Below are positions 28,069-36,256 of a stretch of DNA of 64,000 nucleotides, piece after piece; the stretch's first letter is position 1; each line of letters opens with the position of its first letter. The stretch is from assembly GCF_001984575.1 (NCBI RefSeq), contig NZ_LZNS01000001.1:1568754-1632753 (forward strand), in the 5' to 3' direction. Source of the stretch: Streptomyces sp. MP131-18 (GTDB lineage: Bacteria; Actinomycetota; Actinomycetes; Streptomycetales; Streptomycetaceae). The notes below the pieces were generated by a model. That model was not told where the DNA came from, did no database searches, and saw nothing but the letters and a program-made list of their open reading frames with translations. The position numbers and the translations under genes are program-made.

Positions 28069-29234
28069 ACGCGCACACCTGGAATCAGCCGCAACCGCCT
28101 CAGCACCTGCCGCAGCCGAGACCGATCCACCCACCGCAGGCCCGGCCCGGTTTCGCGGCCCAGCGGCCCGCCATGCCCGCCCCACCCACCACACCCGCCG
28201 CACCGGCCCCGCCCGTGCAGGAGCTCGCGGGCCCGTTCCTGCGGGAGTACGCGCCGTCCTGGCCGTTCCGGCACCCGAGCGCGCAGGTGGCCTCGGTGCT
28301 GTTCTTCCGCGGCAGACAGCCGCGCGTGGTCCTGCCCGAGGGACAGGAGGGCGTCTGGCCGCTGCGGCTGCTGCGCCGCCCCTACGCGGTGTTCGAGATA
28401 CAACTGGGCACGCACACGCTGTCGTTCCACATGCGGCTGCCGGCCGCGGACAGCGTCTCGTTCTTCCCCGTGCGGGTGGGGGTGGCGTGGCGCGTGGCGG
28501 ACCCGCTGCGAGTGGCCAGGGAGCAGGTGTCGGACGTGGCCAAGCTGCTGGCGCCGCTGTGGGAGGAGCGGCTGAAGGACATCTCGCGGCGGTTCCCGAT
28601 CACCCAGGCCGAGCAGGTGGACACGGCGGTGCGGCAGGAGCTGAGCGGCAGTGACCTGGGCACCCGGTACGGCATCGAGCTGGAGGTGTTCGTCGACATC
28701 ACGCCGGACGAGCTGACGATCAAGCACGCCGGCGAGGTGCTGAGGGCCCAGCACGGCCAGGCCATGGAGCGGCTGGAACAGCAGCTTCAGCTCATGAAGA
28801 ACGAACACGAGCGGACCGTCGTCCGCGAGTGGGCGACGCACTTCCAGCAGGCGATGTCGCAGGGCGACACGGCGGTGATGGCCGAGCTGATGGCGCGCCA
28901 CCGCGACGACATCCCCGGCATCAGGAGCATGCTGAAGAACGAGCAGCTGACGGCCAGACGGGACGGCATGGAGCTGCTGTCCCGGCTGATCGAGGGCGGC
29001 ATGCTGGAGTCCTGGCAGCTCGGGGACCAGGCGCAGGCCGTGGTCGACTTCGTGCGGCAGGGCACGCAGCGGATGATCGACACCGCGGCGCGCCGGACGA
29101 CGCCCGACCCCGGGGTGGCGGGCGGCGAACTGCCCGAGGCGCGGCGTGAGGTGTTCTGGCAGACGCAGCAGGAGACGCAGGAGACCGAGGACCCCGCGGA
29201 CGGCGGGGGGCCGGGCCGCAGAATGGACCCATGA
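28065..29234 (+). CDS. band-7/SPFH-like protein
   Basis: 389 residues. The first 50 are Pro/Gln-rich (PQPPQHLPQPRPIHPPQ). Residues 60-230 resemble an SPFH/band-7 domain: FFRGRQPRVVLPEGQEGVWPL, the strand VGVAWRVADPLRVAREQV and IELEVFVDITPDEL. A helical region with heptad character follows (EVLRAQHGQAMERLEQQLQLMKNE, 235-330), then an acidic tail. No clear membrane span or signal peptide is seen, so it may be a peripheral scaffold. The ATG overlaps the NTPase stop (ATGA), and its own stop overlaps the arginine deiminase start the same way. Confidence 0.68.
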   Translation: MNAHTWNQPQPPQHLPQPRPIHPPQARPGFAAQRPAMPAPPTTPAAPAPPVQELAGPFLREYAPSWPFRHPSAQVASVLFFRGRQPRVVLPEGQEGVWPLRLLRRPYAVFEIQLGTHTLSFHMRLPAADSVSFFPVRVGVAWRVADPLRVAREQVSDVAKLLAPLWEERLKDISRRFPITQAEQVDTAVRQELSGSDLGTRYGIELEVFVDITPDELTIKHAGEVLRAQHGQAMERLEQQLQLMKNEHERTVVREWATHFQQAMSQGDTAVMAELMARHRDDIPGIRSMLKNEQLTARRDGMELLSRLIEGGMLESWQLGDQAQAVVDFVRQGTQRMIDTAARRTTPDPGVAGGELPEARREVFWQTQQETQETEDPADGGGPGRRMDP

Positions 29235-30463
29235 CCTTCCATGTCGACTCCGAGACCGGGCGGCTGCGCCGAGTGATCCTCCACCGCCCCGGCCTCGAAC
29301 TGAAACGGCTCACGCCGACGAACAAGGACGAGCTGCTCTTCGACGACGTGCTGTGGGTGCGGCGGGCCCAGCAGGAGCACGACATCTTCGCCGAGCTGCT
29401 GCGGTCCCGCGGCGTCGACGTGCGGCTGTTCGGGGACCTGCTGACCGAGAGCCTGGACGTGCCCGCCGCGCGGGCCCTGGTCCTCGACCGCGTCTTCGAC
29501 GAGCGCGAGTACGGTCCGCTGGCCACGGACCGGCTGCGGGGGGTGTTCGACGGGCTGCCGACGGCGGAGCTGGCCGAGGTGCTGATCGGCGGCATGACGA
29601 AGCGGGAGTACCTGGAGCGGTACGAGGAGCCGGCCTCGGTGCGGTTCCACGTGATGGACCTGGACGATTTCCTGCTCAATCCGCTGCCCAACCACCTCTT
29701 CGCGCGGGACACCTCGGCCTGGGTGTACGACGGGGTGGCGATCAACGCGATGCGCTGGCCCGCCAGGCACCGGGAAAGTGTGCACTTCGAGGCCGTGTAC
29801 GGCCACCACCCGCTGTTCGCCGGCCCCGGCGCCGGTGACTTCCACATCTGGTCGGAGGGACTCGGTGCGCACCCGTCCACCATCGAGGGCGGGGACGTGC
29901 TGGTCATCGGCAACGGCGCGGTGCTGGTGGGGCTGAGCGAGCGGACCACGCCGCAGGCGGTGGAGCTGCTGGCCCGCCGGCTGTTCGCGGCCGGCTCGGC
30001 GCGCGTGATCGTTGCGCTGGACATGCCGAAGCGGCGGGCGTTCATGCACCTGGACACGGTGCTGACGATGGTCGACGGGGAGACGTTCACCCAGTACGCG
30101 GGGCTCGGGATGCTGCGCTCGTACACGATCCAGCCGGGCTCCGGGGACGAGGAGCTGAAGGTCACCGACCACCCGCCGGAGCACATGCACCGGGCCATCG
30201 CCGCCGCGCTCGGCCTCGGTGGCATCCGGGTGCTGGCCCCGGTCCAGGACGTGCACTCGGCCGAACGGGAGCAGTGGGACGACGGTTGCAACGTGCTGGC
30301 GGTCGAACCGGGCGTGGTGGTGGCCTACGAGCGGACCGTCACCGCGAACACGCATCTGCGCGAGCACGGCTTCGAGGTGCTGGAGATCCCGGGCAGCGAG
30401 CTGGGACGCGGCCGGGGCGGCCCGCGGTGCATGAGCTGTCCCGTGGAACGGGACGCCGTATGA
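29231..30463 (+). CDS. arcA: arginine deiminase
   Basis: Hydrolyses arginine to citrulline and ammonia. The 410 residues contain the N-terminal RVILHRPGLELKRLTP, FARDTSAWV, the EGGDVL segment, HLDTVLTMVD with the catalytic His, and the C-terminal nucleophile in GGPRCMSCPVERD. Full length. The ATG overlaps the stop of the band-7-like gene (ATGA), and no Shine-Dalgarno precedes it, so translation probably depends on coupling to the upstream module. Ornithine carbamoyltransferase, which consumes its citrulline, follows after 94 bases with its own promoter. Cytoplasmic. Confidence 0.94.
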   Translation: MTFHVDSETGRLRRVILHRPGLELKRLTPTNKDELLFDDVLWVRRAQQEHDIFAELLRSRGVDVRLFGDLLTESLDVPAARALVLDRVFDEREYGPLATDRLRGVFDGLPTAELAEVLIGGMTKREYLERYEEPASVRFHVMDLDDFLLNPLPNHLFARDTSAWVYDGVAINAMRWPARHRESVHFEAVYGHHPLFAGPGAGDFHIWSEGLGAHPSTIEGGDVLVIGNGAVLVGLSERTTPQAVELLARRLFAAGSARVIVALDMPKRRAFMHLDTVLTMVDGETFTQYAGLGMLRSYTIQPGSGDEELKVTDHPPEHMHRAIAAALGLGGIRVLAPVQDVHSAEREQWDDGCNVLAVEPGVVVAYERTVTANTHLREHGFEVLEIPGSELGRGRGGPRCMSCPVERDAV

Positions 30464-30483
30464 GCCTGTACCGCCGTCCGCCC

Positions 30484-30522
30484 CTGGCGCGATCTGCATA
30501 CTCATGTAGAATTCCGCATACT
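30484..30522 (+). promoter_or_regulatory. argF promoter with GCATACT direct repeat
   Basis: A perfect streptomycete -10 TAGAAT (30507-30512) lies 17 bases after a weak -35 CTGGCG (30484-30489). GCATACT occurs at 30496-30502 and 30516-30522, exactly 20 bases apart, flanking the -10. ArgR boxes in actinobacteria are AT-rich paired sites over arg promoters, so this is a candidate ArgR operator. Confidence 0.5.
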
Positions 30523-30557
30523 ATTTCAACAAGATCCGCGCGACGTACGGAGTCGAT

Positions 30558-31556
30558 ATGGCGACAGAGCTTTCGGGCCGCCACCTGCTCAAGGAGCTCG
30601 ACCTCACCCCCGAGGAGTTCCGCTCGCTCATCGCCCTGGCCACGGAGCTGAAGGCGGCCAAGCAGTCGGGCAGCGAAACCAGGGCCCTGACGGGCAAACA
30701 CATCGCGCTGGTCTTCGAGAAGAGTTCGACGCGCACGCGCTGCGCGTTCGAGGTGGCCGCCGCGGACCAGGGCGCGGCAACCACCTGCCTCGACCCCTCC
30801 GGCTCGCACATCGGCCGCAAGGAGTCGGCACGCGACACGGCCCGCGTGCTCGGCCGCATGTTCGACGCGATCCAGTACCGGGGCAGCGCCCAGCGCACCG
30901 TGGAGGAGCTGGCCGCGCACGCGGGCGTTCCCGTCTACAACGGACTGACGGACGAGTGGCACCCGACCCAGATGCTGGCCGACGTGCTGACCATGGCCGA
31001 GCACGGGCCGGGGCCGCTGGAGCGGACGGCCTTCGCCTACCTCGGCGACGCCCGCAACAACATGGGGAACTCCTACCTGGTCACCGGCGCTCTGCTCGGC
31101 ATGGACGTGCGCATCGCAGCCCCCGCGCAACTGTGGCCGGACGCCGCGGTGCAGGCGGAGGCCAGGCGCCTGGCCGGGGAAACGGGTGCGCGGATCACGC
31201 TCACCGAGGACGTGGCCGAGGGCGTGCACGGCGCCGACTTCGTCGCCACCGATGTGTGGGTCTCCCTCGGCGAGCCCCAGGAGGTATGGGACGAACGGAT
31301 CGCGCTGCTGCGCCCCTACGCGGTGACCGGGGACGTGCTGCGCGCCACCGGCAACCCGGACGTGAAGTTTCTGCACTGCCTCCCCGCGTTCCACGACCTG
31401 GGCACCGAGGTCGGCCGGGAGATCCACGCGCGGCACGGCCTGGACTCGCTCGAAGTCACCGACGAGGTCTTCGAGTCCGAGCGGTCGATCGTCTTCGATC
31501 AGGCGGAGAACCGGCTGCACACCATCAAGGCCCTGATGGTCGCGACCCTCGGCTGA
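30558..31556 (+). CDS. argF: ornithine carbamoyltransferase
   Basis: Transfers carbamoyl phosphate to ornithine, or runs backwards in the arginine deiminase pathway. 332 residues with the carbamoyl-phosphate motif SSTRTR, HPTQ and the ornithine loop HCLPAFHD, plus [19 protein letters not shown] precedes the ATG by five bases. It has its own promoter but follows arcA closely. The enzyme may be catabolic (arcB) or biosynthetic (argF); position next to arcA allows either, and the rest of the arginine cluster is not in the window. Confidence 0.93.
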   Translation: MATELSGRHLLKELDLTPEEFRSLIALATELKAAKQSGSETRALTGKHIALVFEKSSTRTRCAFEVAAADQGAATTCLDPSGSHIGRKESARDTARVLGRMFDAIQYRGSAQRTVEELAAHAGVPVYNGLTDEWHPTQMLADVLTMAEHGPGPLERTAFAYLGDARNNMGNSYLVTGALLGMDVRIAAPAQLWPDAAVQAEARRLAGETGARITLTEDVAEGVHGADFVATDVWVSLGEPQEVWDERIALLRPYAVTGDVLRATGNPDVKFLHCLPAFHDLGTEVGREIHARHGLDSLEVTDEVFESERSIVFDQAENRLHTIKALMVATLG

Positions 31557-31865
31557 CCAGGCAAACGCCGCCCCCGCGGGCGCCGGGTGCGTGCCGGGTG
31601 CGTGCCGGGCGCGTGCCAGGGGGCCGTCGTCCGAACGTTCCGGGTGCGCGCACATCGTCCGGCGCATACGTCAGTTCACGTGAAGGACGCGTTCCGGTCG
31701 CACACGGGATCTACATTACCTGCGCGGGGCGGCCACGGACTTGGGGGGCCGCGGCGGACAGAGGGCTTGGCACCGGCCGCTCCTCGTGCACACCTCGCGG
31801 GTGCGCCATGCGGCTCCCGAAGCCGCCGCCCGCCCACGAACCGACCGAACGAAGGACGTCATTCC
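31557..31865. other. 309-base intergenic region argF / secreted protein
   Basis: Starts with a short repeat in which GTGCCGGG/GTGCGTGCCGG recurs at about 10-base spacing (31585-31615). It holds a perfect palindrome TTCACGTGAA (31675-31684) and a possible -10 TACATT (31712-31717), plausible control elements for the downstream secreted protein. No gene seen. Confidence 0.45.
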
Positions 31866-32510
31866 GTGCGAAGAAAAGCCGCTGTACTCCTGTCCCTCTG
31901 CGGCCTGCTGGCCGTGTCGACGCTCGGCGCCACGGCCGCCTCCGGGGCGCCGCAGACCGACGACGACGCGCCCGCGCCGGCCGGCTGGGAACGCGTCGAC
32001 ACGCAGCTCCTCAACGAACTGCTCGCCGACGACGGCGCCGCCCCGCTCAACGCCTCGGCCGACGAGCCGGAGGAGCTGCCCTGGGCCGTCCAGTCCGTGA
32101 ACACCGGCCTGTTCGTCGCCTCGGAGCAGCGCTACGCCGAGCCGTACACGGGCGTGCTGCGCGCCCGTTCCGACTCGGTCGGCGGCGGCTGGGAGCAGTT
32201 CGACATCTACTTCGACGATGCCTCGGAGACCGTCACGCTGACCTCGCGGGCGAACGGCCTGAACGTGGCCACCGAGCGCAACTTCACGGGCGCGTCGAAC
32301 GGAGTGCTGCGCGCCCGCTCCGAGGGCGTCGGCAGCTGGGAGCGGTTCGTCCTCTACTACCACGACGACCTCCAGACCTTCGCCTTCCGCTCCGTGGTCA
32401 ACGACCTCTTCGTCGCCACGGAGCAGAACAACACCGGCTCGCTCCAGAACGTGCTGCGGGCCCGCTCCGACTGGATCAACGGCTCCTGGGAGCAGTTCTA
32501 CCTTTTCTGA
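31866..32510 (+). CDS. secreted three-repeat (fascin-like beta-trefoil) protein
   Basis: 214 residues. A Sec signal peptide (RRKAAVLLSLCGLLAVSTLGATAASGAP) fixes the GTG start. After an acidic linker come three clear repeats of about 45 residues: AVQSVNTGLFVASEQ..., TLTSRANGLNVATER... and AFRSVVNDLFVATEQ..., each followed by VLRARSD/E and WE(Q/R)F. Three repeats of this length with 'NGLFVATE' turns match fascin/ricin-type beta-trefoils. Secreted, possibly carbohydrate- or actin-fold-binding; no catalytic residues visible. GAAGGA lies upstream of the start. Confidence 0.78.
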   Translation: MRRKAAVLLSLCGLLAVSTLGATAASGAPQTDDDAPAPAGWERVDTQLLNELLADDGAAPLNASADEPEELPWAVQSVNTGLFVASEQRYAEPYTGVLRARSDSVGGGWEQFDIYFDDASETVTLTSRANGLNVATERNFTGASNGVLRARSEGVGSWERFVLYYHDDLQTFAFRSVVNDLFVATEQNNTGSLQNVLRARSDWINGSWEQFYLF

Positions 32511-32531
32511 GGCGGACGGCGGACGGCCGCC

Positions 32532-32560
32532 CGCGGCGGCGCCGAGGGGGCGCCGCCGCG
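32532..32560. terminator. bidirectional terminator hairpin
   Basis: CGCGGCGGCGCC (32532-32543) pairs perfectly with GGCGCCGCCGCG (32549-32560) around a 5-base loop, between the convergent secreted-protein and isochorismatase-like genes. Confidence 0.8.
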
Positions 32561-32598
32561 CACACGGCCCAACGGGCCGAACGGGCCGGACGGCCCGG

Positions 32599-33144
32599 TC
32601 ACCGGGCGCCGCGGGCACTGCCCGCGGCGCCGTTCCCGTCGAACGTCACCGTTTCCGGGGCCGCGACCACCACGCCCGCCGCCCGCAGCGTCGCCTCGAT
32701 CTCGCGCGGCACACCGGCCCGCAGGCTGGCGTGCGCGCCACGCACCAGTACCACCCGGTGGCCGCGGTCGAGCGCGGCGAGCGCGGTGGCCCGCACCACC
32801 GACTCGCTGTGCATCCCGGCCACCACCACCTCGGCCCCGACCGGGACCAGGCCGGCCAGGCCGCTGCCGGCGAAGGCATCCGGCCGGGTCCTGTGCACGA
32901 CGGGCTCGCCGTCGAGCGGGCGGAGGAGCGGCTCGTGCCCGCCCGGAGGTCCGGCGGCGCCGGTGTCCTCCCCGGCACCGGCCTCGCGCACATGGATGAC
33001 GACCGCGCCCGCGGTGCGCGCCCGCCGCAGCAGGTCCCCGATCACGGCGGAGACGGAGGAGAGGGCCGGACCACCGGGCGCGGGCGTGGGGGCGGGGTCC
33101 GACGGGGTCATGGATAAGTCGAGAAGAAGCAGCACAGGGGCCAT
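32599..33144 (-). CDS. isochorismatase-like protein without catalytic residues
   Basis: 181 residues with the fold order of cysteine hydrolases: LLLLDLSM at the start (Asp retained), VVIHVRE, then VVHRTRPDAF where the family has a catalytic Lys, and VVVAGMHSESVVRATALAALDRG where the family has the nucleophile Cys (SE-x-CV). Here these are Arg and Val, and the whole protein contains no cysteine. It is therefore probably a pseudoenzyme, perhaps a binding protein. The ATG at 33144 starts MAPVLLLLDLS; further upstream in-frame sequence is not protein-like. Confidence 0.75.
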   Translation of the reverse strand: MAPVLLLLDLSMTPSDPAPTPAPGGPALSSVSAVIGDLLRRARTAGAVVIHVREAGAGEDTGAAGPPGGHEPLLRPLDGEPVVHRTRPDAFAGSGLAGLVPVGAEVVVAGMHSESVVRATALAALDRGHRVVLVRGAHASLRAGVPREIEATLRAAGVVVAAPETVTFDGNGAAGSARGAR

Positions 33145-33311
33145 CGACGCAGGGTAGCAACCGCCCTCCGACGCCAACTTCCGCGGAGGGCCTAAGCGTT
33201 GCTCTGCACGGCGGCATCCCGACGGGCCCCGCGCCGGGTTTGCCCCACCCGACGAGGCGGACGTCGTGGCGCGCCAGGGCCGCCCGGTCAGCGCGCGACG
33301 GGACAGGACCG

Positions 33312-33872
33312 TCACGGTGCGAAGGCGGTCGCGTTTTCCCCGACCCACTGGGCGAACGTCCGGGCCGGACGTCCGGTGACCCGCTCCACCGTGGGCAGCA
33401 CGGTGTACCCCGCTGCGGGCGGATCGGTGCGCATGGCGAGGAAGAAGGCGACGTCCTCGTCCGAGAAACCGGCACCGCGCCACTGCGCGACGGCCTCCTC
33501 CCGGGACAGCTCGGCGTACCGCACCTCGCGGCCGAGGACCTCGGCGAGGGTGCGGACCTTGTCCCGAACGGTCAGCGCCTCGGGGCCGGTCAGCCAGTAC
33601 TCCTGGCCGCCGTGCCCTTCGGCGGTCAGCGCCGCAGCGGCGACGGCGGCGATGTCCGCCTCGTGGATCATCGCGCTGCGAGCCTCGGGGAACGCCTCGC
33701 GCACGACACCGTCCTTCCGCACGGAATCCGCCCACTCCAGCGCGTTGGACATGAACTCCACGGGTGCGAGCCGCGTCCAGACGAAGCCGCCGTCCGCCGC
33801 CGCCCCGGCGGCCAGGGCCTCGTCCAGCGGGGTCGCCTCGGTCTCGCCCTTGAGCACGGTGATCCGCCGCAC
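33312..33872 (-). pseudogene. NmrA/SDR-type NAD(P)-binding protein, N-terminally truncated
   Basis: 186 residues from a GTG start, corresponding to the C-terminal two thirds of NmrA-like atypical short-chain dehydrogenases: SGVRRITVLKG, RLAPVEFMSNALEW, the VIHEADIAAVAAAAL-like IHEADIAAVAAAALTAEGH and WLTGPEALTVRDKVRTLAEVLG. The N-terminal Rossmann strand and GxxGxxG motif are missing; the frame stays open upstream only into Gly-rich sequence before the next gene's stop at 33988. Without the nucleotide site it should not work as an oxidoreductase. Probably a deletion remnant. Confidence 0.65.
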
Positions 33873-33987
33873 GCCGGAGCGCCGCGCGAGAGCCGCGATC
33901 TCCCGCCCGTTGGCCAGGGGCGAGAAGTCCGCGCCGCCACCGCCGAGCGGTGAACCCCCCGCGCCCCGGCCGACGCCGCGGGCGCCG

Positions 33988-34689
33988 TCAGGACGTCCTG
34001 ACCAGAGGCCGCCAGTACTGCTTGTCCTCCCGGTCCCGCACCACGAACCCGAGCTTCTGCACCTCCTCCCTCAACTCCGCCACGTCATCGCCGTGCTTCT
34101 TCCTCAGCGCCGTCTCCCTCGCCCTCAGCACGGCATTGGCCGCGGGCGGCAGATCCGGGGTGCCCGGCACCCACCGGCGGTACAGCTCGGCGTAAGGATC
34201 GCTCTGCCCGGCCCACCGGTAGCCGTGCTCCTGGAAACCCCGCGCGAGTGCGGCCGGGCTGCTTTCGTGCCGCTCACGCAGCAGCTCGCGCGACGCCGGG
34301 TCGAGGATCACCAGCTGCTTGCCGTCGACGAACACCGCGTCCACGTCGGAGCGGGCTATGCGGCGTGACATGCCGTCCTTGTCGAGCCGTATCTCCCCGT
34401 CCACAAGCGTCACCTTCAGACAGGAGGCCAGGGCGAGGGCGGCGAACCCGAGCCCGAGCAGCAGCCCCGCGGCGGCGAGCGCCACCGCCACCCACGGCCC
34501 GTCGAACGAGGCGATCAGCTCGAAGGGACCCTGCATCGGCGCCCACGGCCGGTCGGCCAACCAGCCGGCCACCGGCGGCAGCACAGCGCCGAACAAAACG
34601 CCGAGCACCGGGGCGCCCACGATGATCAGCAGCCGGTCGCGGAGGGAGAGCCCCAGCACCGTAGGTCCTGTCGTCTTGCCGTACTCCAT
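33988..34689 (-). CDS. YqeB-like membrane protein
   Basis: 233 residues. After MEYGKTTGPTVLGLSLRDRLLI come two membrane spans (about 19-43 and 60-88), then a cytoplasmic domain with VTLVDGEIRLDKDGMSRRIARSDVDAVFVDGKQLVILD, a PH-like beta pattern, and a helical end with a charged coil. This looks like the YqeB family of small membrane proteins in actinobacteria, function unknown. The ATG at 34689 begins at the conserved MEYGKTT; upstream in-frame sequence overlaps the divergent hydrolase. Only a weak ribosome site (GGTGAC). Confidence 0.68.
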   Translation of the reverse strand: MEYGKTTGPTVLGLSLRDRLLIIVGAPVLGVLFGAVLPPVAGWLADRPWAPMQGPFELIASFDGPWVAVALAAAGLLLGLGFAALALASCLKVTLVDGEIRLDKDGMSRRIARSDVDAVFVDGKQLVILDPASRELLRERHESSPAALARGFQEHGYRWAGQSDPYAELYRRWVPGTPDLPPAANAVLRARETALRKKHGDDVAELREEVQKLGFVVRDREDKQYWRPLVRTS

Positions 34690-34782
34690 GCCGTCACCGT
34701 AAGTGACCGCAGGGCCACGGCACAGTAGTCCAAGGTCTTGTTCCCACCCGACTTTCGTCAACTTTAGTTGTAGGGTCTGCGC

Positions 34783-35565
34783 GTGTCCCTTCCCCTCCTC
34801 TCCCACGACACGGCCGGAGAAGGCCCCGCATTGCTGCTGCTGCACTCCGCCGTCTGCGACCGGCGGATGTGGGACCCGCAGTGGCGGATGTTCCTCGACG
34901 CCGGATTCCGGGTACTCCGCTGCGACTTCAGAGGCCACGGCGACACCCCCGCGCCGGACGGCCCCTACCGGGACGCCACCGACGTGTGCGACCTGCTCGA
35001 CGCCCTGGGGGTGGCGGAAACGGCGGTCGTCGCCTCGTCCTCCGGCGGCGCGGTGGCACTCGAACTGGCCGCCCGCCGGCCGGAACGGGTCACCGCGCTG
35101 GTGCTGCTGAACACCGGCTCACCCGCCCACCCGCCCTCGGCAGCGCTGCGCGGCATCGCCTCCCGCGAAAGGGCACTGATCGAGGCCGGGGACGTGGCCG
35201 GCGCCGTCGAACTCGGCGTGCACACCTGGCTCGGCCCCGAAGCGGACGCGAACACCCGGGCCGTGGTGCGGCTGATGCGGCGCCGCGCCCTGGACATGCG
35301 GCCCGCCGCGGAGGACGCCGGGCGGGCCGGGGCAGCGGCCTTCCGCCCCGAGGACGTCAAGGCGCCCACGCTCGCCGTATCGGGCGCGCACGACCTGCAC
35401 GACTTCCGGCAGGTCGCCGCCGGGCTGCCAAACCTCCTGCCCGCCGCCGAGCACGTGGAGCTGCCGTGGGCCGGGCACCTGCCGAATCTGGAACGCCCGG
35501 CGGAAACCGCCCTGCTCGTCCTGGACTTCGTCGAGCGGCACACGGCCGGGGCGCGGGGGCGCTGA
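34783..35565 (+). CDS. alpha/beta-hydrolase
   Basis: 260 residues of the alpha/beta-hydrolase fold. The oxyanion region is LLLLHSAVCDRRMWDPQ, the nucleophile elbow is ASSSGGAVA, the acid lies in VSGAHDLHDF and the base in WAGHLPNLERP. It resembles small carboxylesterases or 3-oxoadipate enol-lactonase-like enzymes; the substrate is unknown. GTG start with AGGG upstream, in an AT-rich promoter region shared with the divergent YqeB-like gene. It converges with the GrpB-type gene only three bases downstream. Confidence 0.85.
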   Translation: MSLPLLSHDTAGEGPALLLLHSAVCDRRMWDPQWRMFLDAGFRVLRCDFRGHGDTPAPDGPYRDATDVCDLLDALGVAETAVVASSSGGAVALELAARRPERVTALVLLNTGSPAHPPSAALRGIASRERALIEAGDVAGAVELGVHTWLGPEADANTRAVVRLMRRRALDMRPAAEDAGRAGAAAFRPEDVKAPTLAVSGAHDLHDFRQVAAGLPNLLPAAEHVELPWAGHLPNLERPAETALLVLDFVERHTAGARGR

Positions 35566-35568
35566 CGG

Positions 35569-36105
35569 TCAGTCCTCCCAGACGTCCACCCGCGGCAGGC
35601 CCCTGGCCTCGCGTTCGCGGTCGATGAGGCGCTGGATCACCTCCGTCTTCCCCTTCGTGTACTCAAGGCTGCTCCGCCGCTCGGCGGCCAGCCTGCGCTT
35701 CACCGCTGCGTACTCCGCCGCGGCCTCCGGATGCGCCCGCAGGTGGTCGCGCAGGAGCCGTTCGTTGCGCGTGGGCCAGGAGGCGGCGGTGACGACGTGG
35801 AGGTGGAACGCGCGCCGCCCGGCGCCGTCCGCGCGGTAGTAGAAGAAGCGGCCGGTCATGCCCGTCTCCTCGGGCACGTAGCCGAGCCGCGCCAGCACGG
35901 CTGCCCGTTCCGGTGTCACCTGCTCCAGCGTGTCGACGGACGCCATCAGGTCGATGATCGGCTTGGCCGCCAGCCCGGGGACGGACGTGCTGCCCACATG
36001 CTCGATCGCGCGGAAGAGTCCGGGCAGCGCCGCGGTCAGTTCCTCGCCCGCGCGCCCGGCCAGCGCGGCCCAGGCGGGGTCGTGGTCTGCTATCACCATG
36101 GTCAC
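35569..36105 (-). CDS. GrpB/UPF0157 nucleotidyltransferase-fold protein
   Basis: 178 residues. EHVGSTSVPGLAAKPIIDLMASV near residue 36 is the GrpB signature with the GS motif of nucleotidyltransferases; FHLHVVTAASWPTRNERLLRDHLRAHPEAAAEYAAVKRRLA is the conserved C-terminal half. Some relatives are fused to dephospho-CoA kinase; this one is single-domain. The activity of the family is not firmly known. Starts with the ATG of MTMVIADHDP. Single gene. Confidence 0.87.
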   Translation of the reverse strand: MTMVIADHDPAWAALAGRAGEELTAALPGLFRAIEHVGSTSVPGLAAKPIIDLMASVDTLEQVTPERAAVLARLGYVPEETGMTGRFFYYRADGAGRRAFHLHVVTAASWPTRNERLLRDHLRAHPEAAAEYAAVKRRLAAERRSSLEYTKGKTEVIQRLIDREREARGLPRVDVWED

Positions 36106-36256
36106 GGGCCAAGCCTAGAACCCGGTGTCGGTTGCTCACCCTGGCCGGCCGCAGGGCAACGGGCCCGAGAGCCGCGTTCACGCCGGGCCATCCCCGTGGT
36201 GGACCGGCGCGCGGGGACCGCGGTGCGGGTCGGCCGGAGCGGCCGGCCCGCGGTGT

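Noticed and set aside
25051-28203. 1050-codon open frame opposite the cyclase-like and NTPase genes
   Set aside because: Shadow frame: Arg/Ala/Pro-rich without domains, while the plus-strand genes have start/stop coupling and recognisable motifs.
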